Assembly: GCA_020052515.1 (NCBI GenBank) | Contig: JAGVOW010000061.1 | Location: 1-64,000, forward strand | Source: Brevinematales bacterium | Lineage (GTDB): Bacteria > Spirochaetota > Brevinematia > Brevinematales > JAOACQ01 | Direction: 5' to 3' | DNA: 64,000 nucleotides | Part shown: positions 8,512-16,787 of the stretch, piece after piece | How the letters are laid out: every line of letters starts with the position of its first letter | Position numbering within the stretch: the first letter of the stretch is position 1 | The notes under the pieces: generated by a model | Told to the model about the DNA's origin: nothing | Database searches by the model: none | What the model saw: only the letters and a program-made list of their open reading frames with translations | Translations under genes and position numbers: made by a program

Positions 8512-10326
8512 ATGCTGCAGGCAACCGATTTATCCAAATCTTACGGCAGTCAATTGCTGCTGGATCATATCAGTTTCAATATTAACTCCCGTGAGCGGGT
8601 GGGTTTGATCGGCCGCAATGGGCATGGAAAAACCACGCTTTTCCGTATTATCGCCGGAGTAGAAGATCCGGACACAGGAACAATCAGTTTGCCGAAAAAC
8701 TATAAAGTGGGCTATCTGGAACAGCATCTAAAATTCACACAGGATACCGTTTTGAAAGAAGCTTGCCTGGGCTTAAGGCCTGAGCATAAAGAAGATTTCT
8801 GGAGAGCCGAAAAAATGTTGTCCGGCCTGGGTTTTGCAGGGGCTGACATGAACCGTCATCCGGGAGAATTTTCAGGCGGCTTCCAGGTACGAATCCAGCT
8901 GGCAAAAGTCATTGCCGGCGAACCGAATTTGCTCCTATTAGACGAACCGACAAATTATCTGGACATTGTTTCTATCCGCTGGCTGGAGCGCTTTTTGATC
9001 GACTGGAAGCATGAATTAATCCTGATTACACACGACCGGAGCTTTATGGACAAAGTCTGCAGTCACACGATGGTGATTCACCGCCGTAAAGTACGAAAAA
9101 TCGAGGGCAGCACAGAAAAGCTTTACGACCAGATCATAAAAGAAGAAGAGATGTATGAAAAAACACGCCAGAACGATGAGAAGCGCCAGAAAGAGATAGA
9201 AACCTTTATTTCCCGCTTCCGGGCGAAAGCCAGGCTGGGAGGCCTGGTCCAATCCAGGGTGAAAATGCTGGAAAAGAAAGAAAAAATGGATAAATTGGAA
9301 AAAATTAAATCCCTGGAATTTTCTTTCCGCGCCGCTCCCGAATCCGCAAAATGGACTGTGGAAGCGCAGAATTTATCCTTTTCTTATTCAGGAAAAAAGC
9401 CGTTTCTAATAGAAAAGCTTAATATTCTGGTCGATAGCCAGGACAGAATCGGCATCATTGGAAAGAATGGAAAAGGTAAATCCACCCTGATCAAACTCTT
9501 TGCCGGAATTTTGCAGCCTTCCGGCGGCGAAACAAAGACTCACCCGAATGTGAAAATCGGCTACTTCGGCCAGACGAATATCGATCAACTTCATCCGTTG
9601 AATACAGTGGAAGAAGAAATTGTTTCCGCCCACCCGGAACGCAATTATCAAGAAGCAAGGAACATTGCCGGATCTATGCTCTTTGAGGGAGACGCGGCGC
9701 TCAAGAAAGTGAGCGTTCTTTCCGGAGGAGAAAAAAGCAGGGTTTTGCTGGGTAAACTTTTAGTTTCTCCTTCTCATCTTTTACTTTTAGATGAACCGAC
9801 CAATCACCTTGATATGCAGTCCTGCGATTCTCTCATAGCCGCCATTGATTCATTTGAAGGAGCGGTCATGATTGTGACGCATAATGAAATGTACTTGAGC
9901 GCGCTTGTGAACCGATTGATTGTTTTTGATAACGGCAGGGTTTTCGTTTATGAGGGCGGCTATTCGGACTTTCTGAAAGATGTCGGCTGGCAGGAAGAGG
10001 CGGATCTAAAAAACAAAGACCTTTCAGAAAACAGCTGGAAGGCTCAAAAAAAAGCGCGCGCGGAGCTTGTTCAGGAAAAATCCCGCGTTTTAAAACCTTT
10101 AGAAAATCAGATAAAAGAAATCGAGAAAGAAATCACGCGCATGGAAACCGGGCTTCATCAGGATCATCAAGAATTAATAAACGCTTCCACCAAAAGCGAT
10201 GGGCCAGAAATCGCGCGCCTCGCCAAAAAAAGCTATCAGGATCAGGCGAAAATTAATACTTTGTATGAGGAACTAACGAGTATTACTGAGCAATATGAGA
10301 AAGAGGCGGAGAGGTTTATCGGATAA
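8512..10326 (+). CDS. ABC-F family ATPase (Uup/EttA-like)
   Basis: Soluble twin-ATPase of the ABC-F family, which act on ribosomes during translation or its rescue. Cassette 1 has Walker A GRNGHGKTT at 34-42, signature FSGGFQVR and Walker B LLLLDEPTNYLD. Cassette 2 has GKNGKGKST, LSGGEKSR and LLLLDEPTNHLD. A charged linker (about 200-270) between them matches the P-site-tRNA-interaction motif region. A C-terminal Lys/Glu-rich coiled coil (about 505-604) resembles Uup or YfmR. There are no transmembrane segments, which excludes a transporter. The start at 8512 is preceded by AAAGGA at 8500-8505. I cannot tell from sequence whether it gives antibiotic resistance. Confidence 0.92.
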   Translation: MLQATDLSKSYGSQLLLDHISFNINSRERVGLIGRNGHGKTTLFRIIAGVEDPDTGTISLPKNYKVGYLEQHLKFTQDTVLKEACLGLRPEHKEDFWRAEKMLSGLGFAGADMNRHPGEFSGGFQVRIQLAKVIAGEPNLLLLDEPTNYLDIVSIRWLERFLIDWKHELILITHDRSFMDKVCSHTMVIHRRKVRKIEGSTEKLYDQIIKEEEMYEKTRQNDEKRQKEIETFISRFRAKARLGGLVQSRVKMLEKKEKMDKLEKIKSLEFSFRAAPESAKWTVEAQNLSFSYSGKKPFLIEKLNILVDSQDRIGIIGKNGKGKSTLIKLFAGILQPSGGETKTHPNVKIGYFGQTNIDQLHPLNTVEEEIVSAHPERNYQEARNIAGSMLFEGDAALKKVSVLSGGEKSRVLLGKLLVSPSHLLLLDEPTNHLDMQSCDSLIAAIDSFEGAVMIVTHNEMYLSALVNRLIVFDNGRVFVYEGGYSDFLKDVGWQEEADLKNKDLSENSWKAQKKARAELVQEKSRVLKPLENQIKEIEKEITRMETGLHQDHQELINASTKSDGPEIARLAKKSYQDQAKINTLYEELTSITEQYEKEAERFIG

Positions 10327-10333
10327 ACAAAAC

Positions 10334-10361
10334 ATAGGCGCGGTTAATTAACCGCGCCTAT
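10334..10361. repeat. palindromic repeat element, copy 2
   Basis: A perfect 28-nt palindrome: core GCGCGGTTAATTAACCGCGC flanked by ATAG and CTAT arms. It lies between the convergent ABC-F and TIGR03915-type genes and includes the stop codon of the latter (10358-10360). It has no T-run, so it does not look like a standard terminator, though it could act as a transcription barrier. Confidence 0.88.
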
Positions 10362-11095
10362 AGGCTTTTCTCCACCAGATACTTCCAGTAACGTTTCGGC
10401 ATAAAGCGCTTCTGCAGTGCTGGATTCTTCCGTTCCGCTATAGCGATAGTCTCAAAATAAGTCTTCCAGAGCTCCTGATAACCATTCTCTTCTTCGGACA
10501 ATAAAATGTTTTTGCCTTCTATTTCCAGCGCTTTCCATTTCCCGTTCTGATAAAAAGCGCCGATTCCCCTCTTCAGATCATGGATCATCCATTTCTGACT
10601 CGCGAGCCGGCGCGTGAAATGAGGGGCAATCAATTGCAAAACATTGTGGTCGGGTTCAATGGGTGCATATAGAAAGCCGTCTTTCAATTCTTTAAACCGG
10701 ATGAGTCCTTTTAAGCGGTGGGTTTCTAGAATGACCTTTTGGCACATTCGATGCGCCTTGAGAATGGATTCATTGGACAAATTATTAAAGATTTGAGCGC
10801 CGTATTGAAAAATGAGATTCAGATAATCAAAAACAACCAGCTCAAAGTCCTCCATTTCTGATAAAAAGAGAAGAAGCGCGTTCTGCAAGACTTTATAGGG
10901 GAATTTTTGCTTTATTTTTTCTAAAAATAAAGCCGCCTGACGGGAATCTGTCTTTATTCTTACTTTCTCCAGAAACAACCCTTCTTCCTCTTTTGAATTA
11001 TTGCTTATCCGATCTGGTTTTTGCCTTCTCTCCATCGCTGCCGCAATAGCATTGAGAAGGCCTTCAAACGAACCGTCATAAAGATAAATCAGCAT
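10358..11095 (-). CDS. TIGR03915-type putative DNA metabolism protein (DUF4130)
   Basis: Recognised by the N terminus IYLYDGSFEGLLNAIAAA, the central LIRFKELKDGFLYAPIEPDHNVLQ pattern and the C-terminal region from HFTRRLASQKWMIHDLKRG to ALQKRFMPKRYWKYL. These are hallmarks of the family annotated as probable DNA metabolism protein. In most genomes it sits beside a radical SAM protein of the TIGR03916 type and the pair is thought to act together, with chemistry undefined. Here the partner lies 17 kb away at 28100-29356. Length (245 aa) is normal. The last codons and stop fall in a palindromic repeat, so the repeat has inserted against or replaced the original 3' end without apparent loss. The recognition is from memory of the family. 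Confidence 0.82.
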   Translation of the reverse strand: MLIYLYDGSFEGLLNAIAAAMERRQKPDRISNNSKEEEGLFLEKVRIKTDSRQAALFLEKIKQKFPYKVLQNALLLFLSEMEDFELVVFDYLNLIFQYGAQIFNNLSNESILKAHRMCQKVILETHRLKGLIRFKELKDGFLYAPIEPDHNVLQLIAPHFTRRLASQKWMIHDLKRGIGAFYQNGKWKALEIEGKNILLSEEENGYQELWKTYFETIAIAERKNPALQKRFMPKRYWKYLVEKSL

Positions 11096-11110
11096 ATTGT
11101 CTCTTTACCT

Positions 11111-11182
11111 ACCTCCCCCTTTTCAAAGGGGGTCGGGGGGATTTTCTTCAAGTTGTCATTTCGACCGAAGGGAGAAATCTTC
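11111..11182. repeat. C-run/G-run hairpin plus second short repeat between two minus-strand genes
   Basis: CCCCCTTTTCAAAGGGGG (about 11115-11132) followed by TCGGGGGGATTTT forms a hairpin; the same 18-mer occurs at about 25475. It is followed by TCATTTCGACCGAAGGGAGA (about 11157-11176), a second, shorter inverted element. Together they fill the gap between the TPR gene stop and the next gene. Confidence 0.7.
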
Positions 11183-14050
11183 TTACTCCCTTAAGAGGTC
11201 CCCTGCCTTTTTGGCCCAATCGCTCGCGGGGTATTTTTCAGTCAAACGCTGGATGTATTTTTTCGCGGAATCATTATTGCCTAATTGAATATTGCAGGCC
11301 GCAATACCGTAAAGACTCTGCGGATAAAGCTCGGAACGTTTGTAGATTGAGAAAATATTGCCGTACTGACGGATGGCTTCGACATAATTGCCGTTTTCGC
11401 GGTTGTTTTCTGCCAATTCATAGAGAGAAAACGCCGCTTCTTCGCCCTTAGAAGTATCTATTATCTCAGAGAAAAGTTTCAGGGCATCTTCTATTTTCTG
11501 CTTGCGCTGATAAGCCTTCGCGAGCTTATACTTCGAGGCGATTTTTGCTTCCGGCGTTTTACTCTCACGAATGAGAATCTGGTACAATTTTTCCTCATCG
11601 CCTCCGCTTTTTTCCTTGAGCTCAATATCAGACAACTGCACCTTCGCTTTTTCCGCCTCAGGGGATTTTGGATAAGAAGAAACCAATTGCCGGTAATACT
11701 TTTTGGCCAATGTCAGATTATTGAGGTCATAATAAATCGAGCCCAGCCGGAAAAGCGAATCTAAGGAATAATCCCCTTTTGGGTAATTTTTCACCAATCT
11801 TTCAAAAGCGTCCGCGGCGGCAATTTTATCATTCAAGTTCAGGTAAGACCAGCCCATCCAGTAAAGCGCGGAGGCACCAAAATCCCCGGGCTTGGGCAAA
11901 GCCAGAATCTGATTGTAGTTTTCAATCGCTTTTTTATAATCCGATGCGTTGTAATAAGATTCGGCCAGCTTGAAAAAAGCCTCTGCCGTATAAAGGCTCT
12001 CCGGATAATTTTTCAATAGCTTTTGATAAGCGCCCTCTGCATTTTGGGCATCACCGATCTTCGACCAGCACCAGGCCATGTCGGAAAGCGCCGCCGGGAT
12101 TTCCGTTTTTATTCCAAAAGAAACGGCCCGGTCAATAAAACTCTGGTAGAAATCAATCGCGTTTGTGTAATCCTGAAGATTATAATAGGACTTCGCGACA
12201 TAGAGCATTCCTTCTAAAATCTTGGTTTTATCTGTAGAATAAGCGATAGAGTCCTGAAAATTATGGATTGCTTCCTGATAAAGCGACAAACGGTACTTTG
12301 CCCACCCCATCAAGTTTAAAGCCTCGGCTTTCTGAGCAGAATTTAAATTTTTCATATCCCATCCGGTAATATAATCCGAAAGCTCGCTAAACTTCTCTTC
12401 CTTATAATAAATCCAGGCAATCTTTAACCCAGCGTCTCCTGAGTAAGAAGATTCCGGATAACTTTTCACCACCTTTTTAAAACAATCCACTGCCTTAGGA
12501 TAATCCTTTAGATTGTATCTAATAATACCGCTGCTGTAATAGGCCAGAGGAACCAGAGGGCTTTGAGGAAAAGTATCCATAAGCTTTTTGTATTGTTCTA
12601 TCGCTCGCTTAGATTCTCCTTTTTTTGCGTAAACCCAGGCAATGGAAGAAAGCGCTTCCGGGGAAAACTTTCCCCCTTTTTTGAAAACCCCCTGATAAGC
12701 GGAAAGCGCGGAGTCAAATTCATTCAACCCAGTGTAAGCATTTCCAACAAACATTTGAATTTCCTCATTCTTTTCGGAAAGAGGGGAAGCTTTCATGAAA
12801 TCTTCGAAGTAATGAATTGCTTCGCTGTATTTTCCCAATTCTAAATAGCACCTCGCTTTCCAATAGAGAGCGTCTTTTCCGTATTCGGTATCCGGGTATT
12901 TCGTTAAAGTTTCTTCAAAATTCGTCAGGGCGGTGGTAAAGTCTTTTTTCAGAAAACGAAGCTCACCCGATTTTAACAGAGACAGCGCCGCGTTTTCCCC
13001 GCCTGATTCCGAAAGCTCCTTGTAGACTATCAGCGCGCCTTCTGTGTCACCTTTTAATACAAAACAGGACGCGAGCTCTAAAAAAGCCTTTCTGCTATAT
13101 TCCGAGTTTTTATAGAAAGACAATAATGCCTGAAAATCTTTGATAGCGCCATCCAGATCCCCGGAAAGTTTTTCCATCAGCCCCAGTTTATACAAAGATT
13201 CTTCCCGGTAATCATTGGCCGCTCCTTGAAAAAACTCAATTTTTGATAATTCTCTTAGATAAAAAACCGCTTTTTCCGGCTTTTCCAATTTTATCCATGC
13301 CATCCCGCTGTAATAAAGCGCTTCCAGCCGGTAATTAAAATTAGTTTGAGAAGAAAGCGCTTCCAGATAGGGTAAAGCCTTCTCATTTTCGTCTAAAAAA
13401 TAATAAGTTTTCCCAATAAAAAAAGAGGCTTCATTCCGGTATCTGGAAGAAGAATATTTTTGAAAAGCCTCCAGGGCCTTTTTGTAGTCTTTATCGTAAA
13501 AATAAGCCTGCCCCAGACGAAAAAACCCTTCCTCAGTGTAGGCTGAATTCGTGTATTTCCGAACTAAAATTAAGAACTCGTCGGCGGCATTGTCAAATTT
13601 ACCTGCTGACAACAATGAAAGGGCAGTAATGTACTGCGCATCCGAAAGGAGCCTGCTTTCCGGGTAATTTTTAATAAACATCCTCTGCTGTTGAACGGCC
13701 TTCTCATAATTTTTCATCTTGAAATAAGCGTTTCCAATGTAAAAAAAAGCCCTTTCTTTATAAAGCGAATCCGGGTAATTATTCATAAAACGAATAAATG
13801 ACTGCACGGCAAAATCGTACTCCGCATTCTGGTAATAAGACAGGCCAATAGAATAGGAAGCCTCATCGGCAAGTTCGCCGGACGGGTCACTGGAAACCGC
13901 TTTCTCAAAAAAATTGACCGCCATGGAATAAGCGCCGTCATGAAAAGAAGATTTACCGGAATTAAAATAACGCTGGGCGTCTTTTTTATCCGCGTACAAA
14001 AAAGAAGAAGAAAGTATAAAAAGTATAAAAATAATGTAACGCAAAAACAT
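11183..14050 (-). CDS. large exported tetratricopeptide-repeat protein
   Basis: 955 aa beginning with signal peptide MFLRYIIFILFILSSSFLYA, followed almost end to end by TPR units of about 34-37 residues. Repeated features are A-x-Y-x-I-G-x-S-Y-Y, YPxSxxxxEA and F-x-x-L-x-x-x-YP. This is the architecture of YbgF/BamD-like periplasmic scaffolds, but far longer (more than 20 repeats). It probably acts as a protein-binding solenoid in the periplasm or on the outer membrane's inner face. The frame is open upstream to 14167, but those 39 residues (HPQPLPRGE...) are translation of an intergenic repeat. GGAGGG about 8 bp before the ATG at 14050 and the signal peptide fix the start. The partner is unknown. 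Confidence 0.88.
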   Translation of the reverse strand: MFLRYIIFILFILSSSFLYADKKDAQRYFNSGKSSFHDGAYSMAVNFFEKAVSSDPSGELADEASYSIGLSYYQNAEYDFAVQSFIRFMNNYPDSLYKERAFFYIGNAYFKMKNYEKAVQQQRMFIKNYPESRLLSDAQYITALSLLSAGKFDNAADEFLILVRKYTNSAYTEEGFFRLGQAYFYDKDYKKALEAFQKYSSSRYRNEASFFIGKTYYFLDENEKALPYLEALSSQTNFNYRLEALYYSGMAWIKLEKPEKAVFYLRELSKIEFFQGAANDYREESLYKLGLMEKLSGDLDGAIKDFQALLSFYKNSEYSRKAFLELASCFVLKGDTEGALIVYKELSESGGENAALSLLKSGELRFLKKDFTTALTNFEETLTKYPDTEYGKDALYWKARCYLELGKYSEAIHYFEDFMKASPLSEKNEEIQMFVGNAYTGLNEFDSALSAYQGVFKKGGKFSPEALSSIAWVYAKKGESKRAIEQYKKLMDTFPQSPLVPLAYYSSGIIRYNLKDYPKAVDCFKKVVKSYPESSYSGDAGLKIAWIYYKEEKFSELSDYITGWDMKNLNSAQKAEALNLMGWAKYRLSLYQEAIHNFQDSIAYSTDKTKILEGMLYVAKSYYNLQDYTNAIDFYQSFIDRAVSFGIKTEIPAALSDMAWCWSKIGDAQNAEGAYQKLLKNYPESLYTAEAFFKLAESYYNASDYKKAIENYNQILALPKPGDFGASALYWMGWSYLNLNDKIAAADAFERLVKNYPKGDYSLDSLFRLGSIYYDLNNLTLAKKYYRQLVSSYPKSPEAEKAKVQLSDIELKEKSGGDEEKLYQILIRESKTPEAKIASKYKLAKAYQRKQKIEDALKLFSEIIDTSKGEEAAFSLYELAENNRENGNYVEAIRQYGNIFSIYKRSELYPQSLYGIAACNIQLGNNDSAKKYIQRLTEKYPASDWAKKAGDLLRE

Positions 14051-14112
14051 TTTTCCCTCCGGCTTATATTTTACACACTTTATGAGAATAAGTAAAAAAA
14101 ACAGGAAATAAA

Positions 14113-14194
14113 TCTCCCCTCTTGGGAGGGGTTGGGGGTGGGTTCTTTTATATTCGGAACAACCCACCCCTGGCCCCTCCGTGGGAGGGGAAAT
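14113..14194. repeat. composite inverted GC-rich repeat, copy 1
   Basis: Left arm CTCCCCTCTTGGGAGGGG plus TTGGGGGTGGGTT (14114-14144) and right arm AACCCACCCCTGGCCCCTCC plus GTGGGAGGGG (14161-14190) are inverted copies around a 16-bp spacer. Each arm contains its own small hairpin. Related composites lie at 15349-15440 and 51203-51304. This one lies between divergent genes and generates a spurious N-terminal extension of the TPR gene. Confidence 0.88.
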
Positions 14195-14225
14195 GGTTTT
14201 GATTCGGCTAAATTTACATATAAAT

Positions 14226-14254
14226 TTGCAGAAATTTCAAGTTTTGTGTAAAAT
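14226..14254 (+). promoter_or_regulatory. sigma70-type promoter for GH5 lipoprotein gene
   Basis: TTGCAG at 14226-14231 and TAAAAT at 14249-14254 with a 17-bp spacer. TTGGAGAA at 14279-14286 provides the ribosome binding site for the ATG at 14293. Confidence 0.6.
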
Positions 14255-14292
14255 ACTATTAATACTAAAATAAAAGATTTTGGAGAAAAAGC

Positions 14293-15324
14293 ATGAAAAA
14301 CAAGGCCTGGAATATTTATTTATTAATTCTCTTCGGTATAGCGGGTTTTATCCTTAATTCCTGCACCATTACTCCTCCACCTTATGAGCCTATGCCGCTT
14401 CTTCGGGTGGATTCCAACCGAATAGTGGATTCCAAAAACAATGTGATCTTCCTCAAAGGACTGGCCCTGGCTGATCCAGGTGATTCAACTATGGCTTCCA
14501 ACTGGAATATAGATTATTTTCGAAAAGCGAGAGAATGGGGAGCGCAGGTTGTCCGCATTCCTGTTCACCCAACGAACTGGCGCACGGTGCCTAATTATTT
14601 GACTTTGCTGGATCTGGGAGTAATCTGGGCAAGGGCTTATAGAATGTATGTGATCATTGACTGGCACTCGATCGGCAATCTGCAAACCCTTAGTTTTCAG
14701 GACCCTATGTACGCTACTACCACCAATGAAACGCTTTCTTTCTGGAGACAGATCGCCAGCCGCTATAAAGACGAACCGGCTGTCGCATTCTATGAAGTGT
14801 TTAATGAACCGGATGGAACATTAAGCTGGGGAAGCTGGAAGAATTTTGCTCAGCAGATTGTAAATGAAATATTCCAATATAACCCAAAGGCTATTCCTCT
14901 CGTCAGCGGTGTTAATTACGCTTATAATCTGAGCAGTGTTGGAGGCAGTCCTATTACAAACACCGGAGTGGCTTATTCTGTGCACCCCTACCCTGAAAAA
15001 ACGAATGTGGCTTACCCTGTTTTGGAAGATTCCTGGAACGTGAATTTCGGCTATTTGACAAATCTCTATCCAATTATAGCAACCGAGTTTGGGTACAAAT
15101 CATCAACAAATTTTACTTATTATCCTTACCGGGGAACGACCAATTATGGAAACCGGATTGTCAATTATCTCGCGGCAAGGAATATGTCATGGACTGTCTG
15201 GTGCTTTCATCCCGTCTGGAACCCGACGCTGATTTCGAATTGGAATTTTGATCCTTCTTCTACTGCGGGAGTGTTTTTTAAGTCGGTTTTAAAGGGATAT
15301 CCCTATACCGGCCCCGCGGAATAA
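14293..15324 (+). CDS. glycoside hydrolase family 5 lipoprotein
   Basis: A lipoprotein signal ends in LNSC, with Cys24 as the likely lipidated residue. The catalytic domain is a GH5 (clan A) retaining glycosidase: acid/base Glu172 in FYEVFNEPDG, His231 in YSVHPYP and nucleophile Glu265 in IIATEFGY, with Trp/Arg-rich strands such as QVVRIPVHP (85-93) and IIDWH (121-125). GH5 enzymes cut beta-1,4-glucans, mannans or related glycans; the subfamily, and so the substrate, cannot be decided here. At 343 aa it is a single domain without carbohydrate-binding module. It is probably tethered to a membrane facing the periplasm or surface. It has its own promoter, and GC-rich repeats flank it on both sides. 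Confidence 0.92.
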   Translation: MKNKAWNIYLLILFGIAGFILNSCTITPPPYEPMPLLRVDSNRIVDSKNNVIFLKGLALADPGDSTMASNWNIDYFRKAREWGAQVVRIPVHPTNWRTVPNYLTLLDLGVIWARAYRMYVIIDWHSIGNLQTLSFQDPMYATTTNETLSFWRQIASRYKDEPAVAFYEVFNEPDGTLSWGSWKNFAQQIVNEIFQYNPKAIPLVSGVNYAYNLSSVGGSPITNTGVAYSVHPYPEKTNVAYPVLEDSWNVNFGYLTNLYPIIATEFGYKSSTNFTYYPYRGTTNYGNRIVNYLAARNMSWTVWCFHPVWNPTLISNWNFDPSSTAGVFFKSVLKGYPYTGPAE

Positions 15325-15348
15325 ACTTAGAAAATGTTGATCAAACCG

Positions 15349-15440
15349 TTTCCCCTCCTGCGGAGGGGTTAGGGGTGGGTCTCGGACAACTCAAAAGTAT
15401 CGAGGAAACCCACCCCCAGCCCCTCCCAAGAGGGGAGATA
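15349..15440. repeat. composite inverted GC-rich repeat, copy 2
   Basis: Left arm TTTCCCCTCCTGCGGAGGGG plus TTAGGGGTGGGT and right arm ACCCACCCCCAGCCCCTCCC plus AAGAGGGGAG are inverted around a spacer that itself pairs (CTCGG...CGAGG). It lies between the convergent GH5 and RlpA genes and may stop transcription from both sides, although it lacks a T-run. Confidence 0.88.
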
Positions 15441-15478
15441 GCTCGACTTAAATTGATAAAGTGTTTTCGTACAAGCAT

Positions 15479-16606
15479 TTATTTATTAACTTTCAATACA
15501 ACGCCTTTGATTTTAAGGCTTTTCAGCTTGTCCAGGGCGGTTTTCGCTTCTGAAAGGTTTGAGTAATATCCCGTTCTTACCCTAATCCATTTTCTCCCTT
15601 TTACATGCGCCTCAGAAGTAAAAACCGGAAAACCCTTGCTTTTTAAAAGTTCATAAAGCCCCAGGGCATGGATTTCCTGATGAAAAGCCCCTGTCTGGAT
15701 CACATATTCTCCGGTGCCTAAACCTTTCCCTTTTTCCTGAACTGCCTCATTTTTTGTGTTCTTTTCTTCTTCTTTAACTACATTCTCATTCGAAAGCAAA
15801 ACTTCCGGAGTTACTTCCAATTCCTTATATTCATCGTTTCCAGCAGAAGGAACCAGATTTGAGGCATCAGGGGTTTTCTCAACGGGTTCGGACAAAATAA
15901 ATTCCTCATCGCTTTTGATATCCAGATTGATTTTATTGCTATCGGAAGCGTCCCGTTCTACTATTTTCTCTTCATAGGGAGGAACATCGATTACATTGGT
16001 TACTGGAACATCTACATAATTGGTCACTCGCACTTGATTACTAACTGTTACCTCTTGTTTATCATTTGTTTTTTGAGAAGAAGACCCGGCTGCCACAGAA
16101 GGGGCTGGCGCAGGAACAACAGCAACAGGCCCCCCTTCAGGAAGGGTCTGTGCCTCTGCCGGTAAAGAAGGGTTTGAAGAAGCGGCTTCACTATTTGAAA
16201 CAGGCGCAGCCTCTCCCTGCGAAGTTTCCGGCTTATTATCCCCAACCTTAATCAGAGTCACTCTCGCGTAAACTGTGCCTTTCTTTAAAAAGCCCAAATC
16301 CTCTGCCGCTTTTCTGGAAACATCCAGAATCCGGTTTTCCACAAAAGGGCCGCGGTCATTAATTTTCACTCTTGTTTTTTTACCATTTTCCATATTTTCT
16401 ATTTCCAATTCAGTTCCAAATGGAAGGTTTTTATGCGCCGCGGTGAGTTTCTGCGGATCATAAACAGCTCCCCCCGCTGTCTTTTTAGCGGCAAAATCAT
16501 CGCCATACCATGAAATAATACCGTATAAATATTTTGGAAATTGAGCGAAGGTAGAACAATAGAAAAACAAGACAAATACAAAGGCAAAAGGCAGTCCTTT
16601 TCTCAT
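15479..16606 (-). CDS. rlpA: RlpA-like septal ring lytic transglycosylase with SPOR domain
   Basis: Signal peptide (1-21), then the double-psi beta-barrel RlpA domain (about 28-120) with GIISWYG, TAAHKNLPFGT and INDRGPF (82-88). A low-complexity Pro/Ala/Ser/Glu linker (about 125-290) and a C-terminal SPOR domain (about 297-375) follow, with YVIQTGAF and WIRVRTGYYSNLSEA. SPOR domains bind denuded septal peptidoglycan; RlpA cleaves such strands during division in Pseudomonas. The 375-aa length and domain order are standard. No lipobox is evident, so it is probably a soluble periplasmic form. The upstream gap holds the divergent promoter of the envelope operon. Confidence 0.92.
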   Translation of the reverse strand: MRKGLPFAFVFVLFFYCSTFAQFPKYLYGIISWYGDDFAAKKTAGGAVYDPQKLTAAHKNLPFGTELEIENMENGKKTRVKINDRGPFVENRILDVSRKAAEDLGFLKKGTVYARVTLIKVGDNKPETSQGEAAPVSNSEAASSNPSLPAEAQTLPEGGPVAVVPAPAPSVAAGSSSQKTNDKQEVTVSNQVRVTNYVDVPVTNVIDVPPYEEKIVERDASDSNKINLDIKSDEEFILSEPVEKTPDASNLVPSAGNDEYKELEVTPEVLLSNENVVKEEEKNTKNEAVQEKGKGLGTGEYVIQTGAFHQEIHALGLYELLKSKGFPVFTSEAHVKGRKWIRVRTGYYSNLSEAKTALDKLKSLKIKGVVLKVNK

Positions 16607-16713
16607 GATTTTCCTCCCATACTATCTTATTCTATCGGCATTTTTCAGAAAACCATAATTGACTTTTGCAAAAGAGAAGGGGCATGGGTGAGTTTTCTAT
16701 TTTGGCCGTTAAA

Positions 16714-16742
16714 TTGAAAAAAAAACGAATCTGTGTTATATT
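16714..16742 (+). promoter_or_regulatory. promoter of the envelope-biogenesis operon
   Basis: TTGAAA at 16714-16719 and TATATT at 16737-16742 are spaced by 17 bp, in the divergent gap between rlpA and the LPP20-like gene. A small CCCCCTTAGGGGG hairpin (about 16760-16772) lies in the leader before the ribosome binding site TAGGAGAT and the ATG at 16788. It could affect leader folding. Confidence 0.6.
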
Positions 16743-16787
16743 TTTCTTTGAAGGTATAAACCCCCTTAGGGGGTCATAGGAGATGGT

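Noticed and set aside
10334-10361. Palindrome treated as a rho-independent terminator
   Set aside because: There is no T-run on either side, and the same element occurs at other sites unrelated to gene ends.
14113-15440. GC-rich repeats considered as a CRISPR array
   Set aside because: Units are few, inverted rather than direct, of unequal spacing, and no cas genes are present.
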